A stretch of 64,000 nt of DNA from assembly GCF_051622035.1 (NCBI RefSeq), contig NC_135359.1:33943501-34007500 (forward strand). Reading direction: 5' to 3'. Below the pieces are notes generated by a model. It saw only the letters and a list, made by a program, of their open reading frames with translations, did not search any database and was not told the origin of the DNA. The translations under genes were made by a program, and so were the position numbers. Of this stretch, positions 1 through 8,651 are shown piece by piece. This stretch comes from Arctopsyche grandis (taxonomy: Eukaryota > Arthropoda > Insecta > Trichoptera > Hydropsychidae). Position 1 is the first letter of the stretch, and every line of letters starts with the position of its first letter.

Positions 1-1330
1 TCTTAAAAACACAACTCGAAACAAAAAAGGCGAGGAAAACCTGTATATGATTGTTGATGATCTAATTTTACCTCAATCTCAAAAAATTATTTAAATTGTG
101 TATGTTCTGTTTTAACTTTCAATATTTAATTTTAATTTTAATATAATAATTATAATTTTATTTTAATATAATATAATATATAATATTTATTTGAATATTC
201 ATTTCTTTTTTTTTATTAGATTGAACATCACGGACTCTACGAACCAAACAAACAAACATACATAAATATGAACATACAAAGTGTCTTTCGAAATTATACG
301 TATTTAATATACATACTTGGGGGAGGCGGCAAAGCCGATAGGCCCAAGGGGTTTGAACAAACATATTTTACAAATTATATGTATATTAGATTTTATGTAC
401 ACATCACAGGCTTCCAACTTTTTTCGGGTGGCGACCTATTAAGTGTTTTATGTTTGTTGTTGTTTTTTTTTCTTTTGGCTACATGTGGATGTACTAGTAC
501 TGTCAATTTTTTGAAGAGAATGCTCAAATACTGACAGTACATGATTCGTATTCATTCCTTTTAGAGAATTATATTTTGGGGATAACTTCTCGTAAGTTGT
601 TCAAGTTGCTCGGGCAAATTCTGAGAATCGGCACGTGGCACTCGACTGACGAAATGTATTAAATTTATACGAACAATAAATTTATATGTATGTACATACA
701 ATTTCAATGGCAAGATATTACTCCCCTAGTAAGTTAAAATGTATTTAAAATATCCACTCGTCTTGCAAAATATATGCATATGTAAACGAATAGTTGATAA
801 ATTATTCGAATAATCGAATATTCGAAATGATAAATTTCGTTAATATTTTTTACCCTGAACGGAAATATGTAGTATACCAAATATATATAAAAAGGTTTTT
901 ATGTTTTTCTCTGAATCCTTTCAACGTATTGAACTGAAATTTCATATCTATAAGTTCCACCTTAATACATAATTAAAGATAAAATTCAGTGGAGATCCAT
1001 AGAAGGGAAGTGACAGTTCACTCTTGTCCGATTTTTTCTTTTAATACTTTTTTCTATCTTTCAAATATGTGTTCTGCATGAAAAAATCCCAGTATAATCC
1101 TTGTAAAACAAAATTCAACAACCTGAAGTAGAACTTTTGTCTGGTGTGAGATTCCCTACATTAGTGCTAAAACTAATGTAGGGAAAGCTAGTAGGATTTG
1201 AATACACAATTTTAAACAGTTTCCAAATATAAAATCGTTAACGGAAAACGGAGATTAGTTTTTAGTGAATTGTTGCTCGACAGCGGGAGACTGTAATCTC
1301 CGTTTCTTTTTATCCATGGCTTCCAACTGT
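1..1330. other. AT-rich non-coding region with a foldback-family arm
   Basis: No credible gene is visible. Bases 1-200 resemble 2,380-2,600 and 15,530-15,720, which are arm sequences of the long-inverted-repeat element family annotated at 13,336-15,823, so the window opens inside a degraded copy. A perfect 13-bp inverted repeat (1,152-1,164 with 1,173-1,185, core TTCCCTACATTAG) could form a small hairpin. The short open frames here are AT-rich and lack codon structure. Confidence 0.5.
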
Positions 1331-2075
1331 GATTTCCGTGGACAGGGGTAGGTAACTAAACTTTTTTTATACAAAAAAATTTTGAAGTCAGAAAAAAATG
1401 AAATTATATTTCCATCATAAATGATTGCAAATGATTGCAAAATTTAAAATATGATTAAATTTTGACTAGAGTAACCAGCCTTTTTTTATACAAAAAATTT
1501 TTCAAGTTGGAAATAAAATCTAAAAATATTCCCATCGTTTTTATGCTATAAATGATAATTTTTTGAACTAGTGTAACCAACCATTTTATACAACAAATTT
1601 TTTAAAGTGAAAAAAAAAACTAACAATACTGCCATCATCTTTATGATATATTATTGCAAAATTCAAAATACTATAAATTTTGATTAGGGTAACTAGCCTT
1701 TTTTATGCAAAAAAAAAATTTTGTAGTGAGAAAAAAATATAAAAATATTCCCATCACCTCTATGCTATAAATTATTACAAAATTTGAAATAAAATTATTT
1801 TTTTTAACTAGGGTAACCAACCTTGTAATACAACAAAATTTTTAAGTGTGAAAAAAAACCTTATAAATAATTATTATATATTGGAATATTTTTAGATTTT
1901 TTCTCACATTAAAAAATTTGTTGTATAAAAAGGCCGGTTACCCTAGTCAAAATTTATAGTACTTATTTTTAATTTGCAATAATTTATAGCATAGAGATGA
2001 CGGGAATATTTTTAGATGTTTTGTTGCTTTAAAAAATTTTTTGTATAAAAAGGTTGGTTACCCTAGTCCAAAAAA
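1330..2075. repeat. ~118-bp tandem repeat ending in inverted copies
   Basis: About five degenerate direct copies of a unit containing CTAGGGTAACC, a T-run, TATACAA and AAAATATTCCCATC lie at roughly 1,340, 1,465, 1,575, 1,685 and 1,805. They are followed by two copies in reverse orientation (about 1,890-2,070, with GGTTACCCTAGTC). The direct-then-inverted layout can fold back on itself, as in Foldback-type elements. No coding potential was seen. Confidence 0.55.
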
Positions 2076-2082
2076 TTTTACC

Positions 2083-2690
2083 TCTGAGATGCATTATTTG
2101 ATTTATTTCGACGAGAGAAACAATTGAAGACATTATCCGATAAAATTTACCTATGAAATGATTTAATTAATTGATTTATTTCGACGAGAGAAACAATTGA
2201 AGACTAAAAAAATTTCGTTTGATAAACCGACAACGTGTCGGGTTGGGACCATCGCTCGGTCACCCATACTAACACATGATATATTTTCAGTAACTGCGCA
2301 TTACGGGGAAGTAAAAATAATAATTCTTTGATTTTTTTTTCGATCTTAGTGTGTATCTACGTAAGTCAAAACATCTTCGACAAACAAAAGTCGAGGATTA
2401 CCTGTATGTGATTGTTGATGATCTAATTTTAGGTCAATCTCGAAAATTTATTTAAATTGGGCATGTTCTGTTTTAACTTTCAATATTTTATTTTAAATTT
2501 AATATATTGATTATAATTTTATTTTGATATTTGAATTTAATTTTAATATAATAATAATATTTTTAATTTTGATATTTAATTTCAATTTTTAAATTTAATT
2601 TTTATTTCGATATTTTGTACGCTACTGGTTTTATCCTGCTGGTTAAAACGTTGGACCAAATTCTCGTTGGTTTGGTCCATACCATTTTTC
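2083..2690 (+). mobile_element. Degraded arm of the long-TIR element family
   Basis: This stretch is closely similar to 15,200-15,823 in the same orientation: the TTCGACGAGAGAAACAATTG motif, the GACAACGT-GGGTTG segment, and the terminal TTTTGTACGCTACTGGTTTTATCCTG leading to TTGGTTTGG. It therefore represents the right arm of the same family as the element at 13,336-15,823. No transposase frame is present. Confidence 0.55.
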
Positions 2691-3100
2691 TTGCACCTAA
2701 ATTTGTTTTATTTTGTTGTATGGGAGGGGGGGAAGACAAATTTTTTTAATCCTGGGTGGGCCCCCTTTGACTCCTGGCAAGCACTGATTTCAGTCCCAGT
2801 CCGCCACTGCTCGTATTTACTATAACGACAGTCGGTACCAGGTTAGATGGAATATATTTTAACTAGTCAATATACATATATTGCAACTGGAAGATACATA
2901 CACTTCAACTGGAACATACAACGTACGCAGTATCAACAGATAGTTTTGTTATCATGAAGAATAAAAAAGAAAAATAAAATAAAAAAAAATGAGAAAAAAG
3001 CAATATACATATATCGCGAAAAGTATTTAGTTCGAATTACGCATTTTCTTTATATAATGGGCAACAAATATTCGTTAGAAGGGTGTACGAAACTTTTTGT
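2691..3100. other. Intergenic DNA
   Basis: AT-rich sequence with no supported gene. About 2,740-2,812 is a GC-richer patch (GGGTGGGCCCCC, then CAGTCCCAGTCCGCCACTG) that looks like the end of a degraded DNA transposon, but no partner end or target duplication was found. Confidence 0.35.
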
Positions 3101-3428
3101 TTGTCAATCCTGTTTCTGTTTCCGTTCCCGATGCGTCACTACGAGGTTATGAAGTGGCAAGGCGAGACGACTGATAAAAGAGGAAAAGCAGGAAGAGATC
3201 GAGGAGTACGAGATCGTAGAGTCGGAAGGATACGTTGACGCGCCAAGGAGACGTCCCGTCGGCATATTCCCGATATCGAAACGTCAACTGTCAAGTCAAC
3301 TTGACACGCAAGTGCGGCCGCTGAAACGATCAATGAAATGGGAGCGGAAAACGAAAAACGAAAAGCGATCAATGGTGAAAGACGAAGAATGGTACCGTGC
3401 GGCGAACGAGAGTGGTGTAGTGTGGTGT

Positions 3429-3650
3429 GGTGCGATACGACGTGGTCTGGTGTGGTGTGGTGTGGTGTGGTGCCGGCAGCAACTCGCCGACACCCGATAT
3501 AACGGCCGCCTCTCTCGCAACCGGCAACCGTCAACCGTCAGCCCTCGACCAGCGACCAGCAACCGGTAATCAGCAATCAGCAACCAGCAACCAGCAACCA
3601 GCAACCGGCAATCAGCAACCACCGACCAGCAACCAGCTACAGCACTCGCG
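3429..3650. repeat. Microsatellites in the 5' leader of the Cys-rich gene
   Basis: A GGTGT-type pentamer tract (about 3,438-3,472) is followed by an AGCAACC-type heptamer tract (about 3,545-3,640). Both lie upstream of the leader splice donor at 3,681, so they may be transcribed in exon 1 of the cysteine-rich gene. Confidence 0.6.
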
Positions 3651-3680
3651 CGCCACCCAACGGAACGGACTCTCCCGCAA

Positions 3681-3763
3681 GTACGTATTCCGCCACTCTC
3701 CTCTCCTCTCCCCTCCGCGCACTGCTGCCAATCGACCGACTAAACCTTTTGTTCTTGTTACAG
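3681..3763 (+). other. Putative 5'UTR intron of the Cys-rich gene
   Basis: A donor CCGCAA|GTACGT at 3,681 and an acceptor TTCTTGTTACAG ending at 3,763 bracket 83 bp just upstream of the first ATG of the cysteine-rich frame. A leader intron fits an insect metallothionein-style gene, but this is inferred from splice signals only. Confidence 0.5.
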
Positions 3764-3788
3764 AATACAGAATATCACCCAATTGAAG

Positions 3789-4979
3789 ATGGATCGACCG
3801 TGTTGCGGTGAAAAAGGAAAAACTTCGGCCGCGTGCCAATGCAAAGGCAACTGTAAATGTACCGGGGCACCACCAACCACCGGATGCAAATGCGGAGGAG
3901 ATTGTAACTGCGCTGGAAAGAGAGCAGGAAAGTGCGCTTGCGATTGCAAATGTGCCGAAAAGTGCAAATGTGGAGGAAATTGCAAATGCGATAGCAAAGG
4001 AGACGGAAAATGCTTATGCGTCTGCAAATGCGAAGGCAACTGTAAATGTACCGGAGCAGCAACCACCGGATGCAAATGCGGAGCAGATTGTAACTGCGCT
4101 GGAAAGAACGCAGGAAAGTGCGCTTGCGATTGCAAATGTGCCCAAAAATGCAAATGTGGAGGAAATTGCAAATGCGATAGCAAAGGAGACGGAAAATGCT
4201 TATGCGTCTGCAAATGCGAAGGCAGCTGTAAATGTACCGGAGCAGCAACCACCGGATGCAAATGCGGAAGAGATTGTAACTGCGCTGGAAAGAACGCAGG
4301 AAAGTGCGCCTGCGATTGCAAATGTGCCCAAAAATGCAAATGTGGAGGAAATTGCAAATGCGACAGCAAAGGAGAGGGAAAATGTTTATGCGTTTGCAAA
4401 TGCGAAGGCAACTGTAAATGTACCGGAGGAGCAACCACCGGATGCAAATGCGGAGGAGATTGTAACTGCGCTGGAAAGAACGCAGGAAAGTGCGCTTGCG
4501 ATTGCAAATGTGCCGAAAAGTGCAAATGTGGAGGAAATTGCAAATGCGATAGCAAAGGAGACGGAAAATGCTTATGCGTCTGCAAATGCGAAGGCAGCTG
4601 TAAATGTACCGGAGCAACAACCACCGGATGCAAATGCGGAATAGATTGTAACTGCGCTGGAAAGAACGCAGGAAAATGCACTTGCGATTGCAAATGCGCC
4701 GAAAAATGCAAATGTGGAGGAAATTGCAAATGCGACAGCAAAGGAGAGGAAAAATGTTTATGCGTTTGCAAATGCGAAGGCAACTGTAAATGTACTGGAG
4801 CAGCTCCTAATTGCAAATGCGGAGGAGATTGTAATTGCGCTGGAAAGAACGCAGGAAAATGCACTTGCGATTGCAAATGCGCCGAAAAATGCAAATGTGG
4901 AGGAAATTGCAAATGCGACAGCAAAGGAGAGGGAAAATGTTTATGCGTTTGCAAATGCGAAGGCAACTGTAAATGCTAA
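3789..4979 (+). CDS. Modular metallothionein-like cysteine-rich protein
   Basis: A 396-residue protein with about 114 cysteines (29%), no aromatic residue, no histidine and no signal peptide, so probably intracellular. After a 21-residue head (CC at 5-6, CQC at 16-18) come six tandem modules of 61-63 residues, each with 18 cysteines almost all in C-x-C pairs (KCKC, DCNC, KCLCVCKC), spaced by Gly, Lys, Asp and Asn. DNA module starts at 3,852, 4,041, 4,227, 4,413, 4,599 and 4,785 differ by few bases, so the array expanded recently. Composition is that of a metallothionein, which chelates Zn, Cu or Cd through thiolates, but those are usually 40-70 residues. No specific family is recognised; metal binding is inferred. 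The start is the first ATG after the leader acceptor; an in-frame TTG six bases upstream is ignored. AATAAA lies at 5,065. Confidence 0.8.
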   Translation: MDRPCCGEKGKTSAACQCKGNCKCTGAPPTTGCKCGGDCNCAGKRAGKCACDCKCAEKCKCGGNCKCDSKGDGKCLCVCKCEGNCKCTGAATTGCKCGADCNCAGKNAGKCACDCKCAQKCKCGGNCKCDSKGDGKCLCVCKCEGSCKCTGAATTGCKCGRDCNCAGKNAGKCACDCKCAQKCKCGGNCKCDSKGEGKCLCVCKCEGNCKCTGGATTGCKCGGDCNCAGKNAGKCACDCKCAEKCKCGGNCKCDSKGDGKCLCVCKCEGSCKCTGATTTGCKCGIDCNCAGKNAGKCTCDCKCAEKCKCGGNCKCDSKGEEKCLCVCKCEGNCKCTGAAPNCKCGGDCNCAGKNAGKCTCDCKCAEKCKCGGNCKCDSKGEGKCLCVCKCEGNCKC

Positions 4980-5064
4980 TTCTAAATTACATACATATAC
5001 ATATGATGTTTACAGTTTTCAGATTTTTTTGTACAAAATTTAATTTTGTAGGGGTCTATTATAA

Positions 5065-5070
5065 AATAAA
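5065..5070 (+). promoter_or_regulatory. Polyadenylation signal AATAAA
   Basis: Canonical hexamer 86 bases after the stop of the cysteine-rich gene. Confidence 0.6.
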
Positions 5071-6398
5071 AACATAGTACTGAAAAAATTGTGTGAAATA
5101 ATTTATTGTTCATAATAATCAAACATAATTATAATTAATGTAAGAAAACAATTGAAAAAGAAAAATAGATTACTAAAATAATACAGAGAGATGCGACGTT
5201 CTATACATTCTCATCGTGCACATTATTAAAAAAAAATTGACACGTATCCACATATAAGTATTCTCATCTTACAAATCAAACAAAAAAGAAAAAGGTACAT
5301 TGCATACAAAATAATGATGGAAAAACTGACACGTCGAAAATTATTACAAAAAATAAAAAAAAAACGATTGTATTATCTAATCAAGTTTCAAAATGTTTTG
5401 TATTTAACTACTAAATTAATCAATAAATAATACTTAAGGTTACCCCACCGTCCCCGATACAGAAATGTACCGTAATGTGTTTTTAGAACGTGCTCTTTGC
5501 TCCGGAGGGGGGGGAGATTCAAACATGAAGGACTCTCCCGTGCGTTCAGGTAATAATGAAACAAACTACAAAATAAACTTAATTATCGACTGTCGAGTCG
5601 ACACCGTATATATATAATAGATTATTATAAAAATACACTATGAAAAATATTTATGGTAGACCGATGTGCCATCCTTTCGGTTACATATTTACATATCTCG
5701 GCATCAAAATCATCATCATCGAGTCGACGCAAGTCTATAAGTAAGAAAAAAATTGTTATAATATTTACGAATACAAAAATTGTAATTATGTAATATAAAA
5801 AATAATTTAAAACACGCAACCCTGTCAAATCGAGTACACGTAAGACTAACTAAGGAAAAGAAAAGTCGCGACATTAAAGATTATAATGAACCAGTTGAAA
5901 TCATTATCCTAATTAAAAAAAATAAGAATAGTAAAAATTATAACGTACAAACTAGACACGTCGTCCGCCGACGTATTGGATTTATCGATATCTTATTTAT
6001 TTCGTTCAAGTGATAATTTACAAATTTCACATTACGCTATTATCATATTTTCAATACAAAACATATGTATTTAGATTTCTCTCTATACGTATATATAATA
6101 TAATATAAAATGCCTTAGAACTAGAATGTTTTCACGGAACCCCGACGTCTGCAAGTTGAAACCTAAAAGCGACTCTAGTTTGTAGAGTCGAAGAACCTTT
6201 ACCTATCGATAAAGTGGGAGCGATCCATTTCGACTGGCCAGCCGTTTGCAGTCGGCGAAGGAAAAACTTTTAAACGGTACATCGGATACGTTTTGAAAAT
6301 CATAATGAAGGCCACGGTGTAACAGTTTTGCATTTTTCGGACGACGTCTAAACGATGCGACTCAAAACTGTCAGAACGTCGATATACGGCGATAGGTC
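5071..6398. other. Space between convergent genes
   Basis: AT-rich stretch between the 3' ends of the cysteine-rich gene (+) and the ZAD zinc-finger gene (-). Part is probably the long 3'UTR of the latter: a minus-strand AATAAA (TTTATT near 5,994) is available. No protein-coding frame with codon structure was seen. Confidence 0.45.
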
Positions 6399-8651
6399 TC
6401 ATCCGGGGTGTCCCACCAGATCGTCGTCCATATTGTCGATGTCGTCCAAGTCGTCGGATGCGACGCCGGCGTCGGGGTGCACGTCGGCGAAGTCCGGGTA
6501 GTGCGTCTTGATGTGGGCCATCAACGTGTCCTTGCGGGAGAACGACGACGGGCAGTCGAAGCAAGGGAAGTCTTTCTTGTCGGCGTGTATCCTCTCGTGC
6601 CGCACCAGCTTGTCCTTGCGGCCGAACTTTTTGTCGCACTGGTTGCACTCGTACGGCTTGAACCCGGTGTGCACTATCGCGTGCCGGTCCAACTCTCGCT
6701 TTCGCATGAACGTCTTGTTGCACTGTTTGCAATGGAAGCTCTTGATGCCCTCGTGCAGCTGCATGTGGCTGCCGAAGTCGAGCGGCGACGAGAACTGTCT
6801 CGGACACAGCTGGCACTGTATAGTGTTTTTGACGGGCTCGTCGTCTTCCTGCTTGATCTCGCCGTTGAAGAGGTCGCCGTCGTCGGAGAGGCCGTCGGGC
6901 GACGGCTCGCTCTTGAAAAGGTGGCGCGGCTCAAAGGAGAAGCTGCCCTCGCCGGAGATGTGGTCGGGCACCCTCGGCAGGTCGAGCAGGCTCCGCTCGT
7001 CGAATCCCACGTCGGGGGTCGCGAACGAGTCGGCGTCTCCGTCCAGGTCGGCGTTCGCCTCCTCTTCCAGGTTCTTGTACGGATCGAGCGTGATGACCAT
7101 GTTTTCGTGCGGCAGCTGCTGTCGCTGCAGCATGTGATGGTGGTGTTGCAGTTGCAGTTGCTGTTGTTGTTGTTGTAGTTGCAGTTGTTGCTGTTGTTGT
7201 TGTTGTTGTTGTTGAAGCTGTAGTTGTTGTAGTTGTAGCTGTTGTTGTTGTTGTTGTTGTTGGTGTTGGTGGAGGTGTTGGGGGCCGGTTTCGGGGTCGG
7301 CGCGCGCGTGCCGGGCCTCGTGCTTCACCAGCTTGTCCCTCCGGCCGAAGGTGAGCGAGCAGACGGAGCAGGCGAAGGGCTTGGCGCCGGAGTGCACGAG
7401 CGCGTGCCGCGACAGGTCGCCCTTGGAGATGAAGCTGCGCGGGCACTGCGGGCACACGTGCGGCTTCTGGCCCGAGTGGATGCGCAGGTGCTTCGACAGG
7501 TTGGTGTTGCGGCTGAAGCTCTTGTGGCAGAAGTGGCAGCGGTAGGGGCGCACGCCCGTGTGCACGACCGAGTGCTTGCGCAGGTCGCTGCGGCGGCCGA
7601 ACGCCTTGTCGCAGGTGGCGCACGAGTAGGGGCGCGCGCACGCGTGCACGGCGCGCGCGTGTGCCGCCTGGCCCGCGCGCTCCGCGAACACCAGCCCGCA
7701 CGCCGCGCAGCCCCACGGCGCGCGCGCGTCGTGCTCCAGCCGCTCGTGCAGCCGGCACCGCTCCGCCTCGGTGAACGCCTGGTCGCAGTACTGGCACATG
7801 AACACCTTGCTCGCCAGCCCTTCGCCCTCCTCCTCCAGGCCCTCCTCCTCTAGGCCCTCGCCCTCGCCCTCGACCTCGTCGCGCTCCCCGTCCGCCTCCG
7901 CCTCCGCCTCCCCGTCCGCGTCCTCGGCTTCCGCTTCCGCCTCGGCGTCCGCGTCCTCCGCCTCCGCGTCCACGTCCGCCCCGTCCTGGTCGGCGTCGGA
8001 CGCGTCCGACGTGTCGTAGTCGAGGCTGGGGTCGACCACCATCACGACGCTGTCTTCGGGCGGCAGGTCGGGCTCGTAGGGCTGCTGCGCGGCCGCGGCC
8101 ACCGGCGGCTGCGGCTCGGCGGGGTGCGGTTGGGAGTGCGGGTGCGGGTGCGGGTGCGGGTGCGGGTGCGGATGCGGCACCATCGGCACGGTCAGCGGCA
8201 GGGACAGCGGCAGGGGCAGGGGCAGGGGCAGGGAGAGCGGGAGAGGCAGGGGTAGGGGTAGGGGCAGGGGCAGGGGCAGCGAGAGCGCGAGCGGGGGCGC
8301 GGGGGGCGCCGCGGCGGGGGGCGGCGGCGGGCGCGAGGGCAGCTTGCGGGTGAGACGACGCAGCTTGGCGTCGGAGGCGGCGCAGAGGGCGCGAAACTGC
8401 ACGCACTCCTCGGAGCGGACGAGACAGCGATGACAGATGCGCGAAGGCAGGCCGTCGTCGGGCGAGATGGCGAGCGCGACGAGCTCGGCGAGCGCCGCGT
8501 AGAGGGGCGCGGGGGGCTGCGGCTCGTGGGGCGGCGGAGGCGGGGGCGGAGGCGCCGCGTGCTCGAAGAGGGGGCTCATGAGGCCGCTCTTGCGCAGACA
8601 CAGGCGGCAGATCGAGTGAAAGTTGGACACGATGTAGGAGTCCTCCTCCAT
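6399..8651 (-). CDS. ZAD and ten-finger C2H2 zinc-finger protein
   Basis: A 750-residue intronless frame. Residues 13-95 form a ZAD-like N-terminal domain (C15-x2-C18 with C73-x2-C76), a Zn-binding dimerisation module expanded in insect transcription factors. Then come a Pro-Leu tract (~125-153), a His-Pro tract (~160-172), an Asp/Glu/Ala-rich acidic stretch (~210-280), C2H2 fingers 1-6 (~284-448), a Gln-rich tract (~462-502), a linker with a consensus sumoylation site (I599-K-Q-E), and fingers 7-10 (~612-717). Fingers 3-6 and 8-10 have near-canonical TGxKP-type linkers, so sequence-specific DNA binding in the nucleus is expected. The target is unknown. The start is the first ATG before the ZAD. 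Base composition is strikingly GC/CpG-rich compared with the AT-rich flanks. I cannot assign an orthologue. Confidence 0.9.
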   Translation of the reverse strand: MEEDSYIVSNFHSICRLCLRKSGLMSPLFEHAAPPPPPPPPHEPQPPAPLYAALAELVALAISPDDGLPSRICHRCLVRSEECVQFRALCAASDAKLRRLTRKLPSRPPPPPAAAPPAPPLALSLPLPLPLPLPLPLPLSLPLPLPLPLSLPLTVPMVPHPHPHPHPHPHPHSQPHPAEPQPPVAAAAQQPYEPDLPPEDSVVMVVDPSLDYDTSDASDADQDGADVDAEAEDADAEAEAEAEDADGEAEAEADGERDEVEGEGEGLEEEGLEEEGEGLASKVFMCQYCDQAFTEAERCRLHERLEHDARAPWGCAACGLVFAERAGQAAHARAVHACARPYSCATCDKAFGRRSDLRKHSVVHTGVRPYRCHFCHKSFSRNTNLSKHLRIHSGQKPHVCPQCPRSFISKGDLSRHALVHSGAKPFACSVCSLTFGRRDKLVKHEARHARADPETGPQHLHQHQQQQQQQQLQLQQLQLQQQQQQQQQQLQLQQQQQQLQLQHHHHMLQRQQLPHENMVITLDPYKNLEEEANADLDGDADSFATPDVGFDERSLLDLPRVPDHISGEGSFSFEPRHLFKSEPSPDGLSDDGDLFNGEIKQEDDEPVKNTIQCQLCPRQFSSPLDFGSHMQLHEGIKSFHCKQCNKTFMRKRELDRHAIVHTGFKPYECNQCDKKFGRKDKLVRHERIHADKKDFPCFDCPSSFSRKDTLMAHIKTHYPDFADVHPDAGVASDDLDDIDNMDDDLVGHPG

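Noticed and set aside
48-534. Short frames on both strands near the window start
   Set aside because: AT-rich, overlapping, no codon bias or domain; the sequence belongs to a repeat arm.
3758-4966. 402- and 281-residue antisense frames and a 278-residue alternate plus frame over the Cys-rich gene
   Set aside because: They are open only because the 186-bp module lacks stops in several phases; the cysteine frame has the metallothionein composition, clean start and following poly(A) signal.
6408-8601. Long frames (256, 209, 556, 203 residues) overlapping the zinc-finger gene
   Set aside because: GC-rich shadows of the real frame; low-complexity Arg/Ala or Val/Leu runs without domains, whereas the -frame has a ZAD and ten C2H2 fingers.
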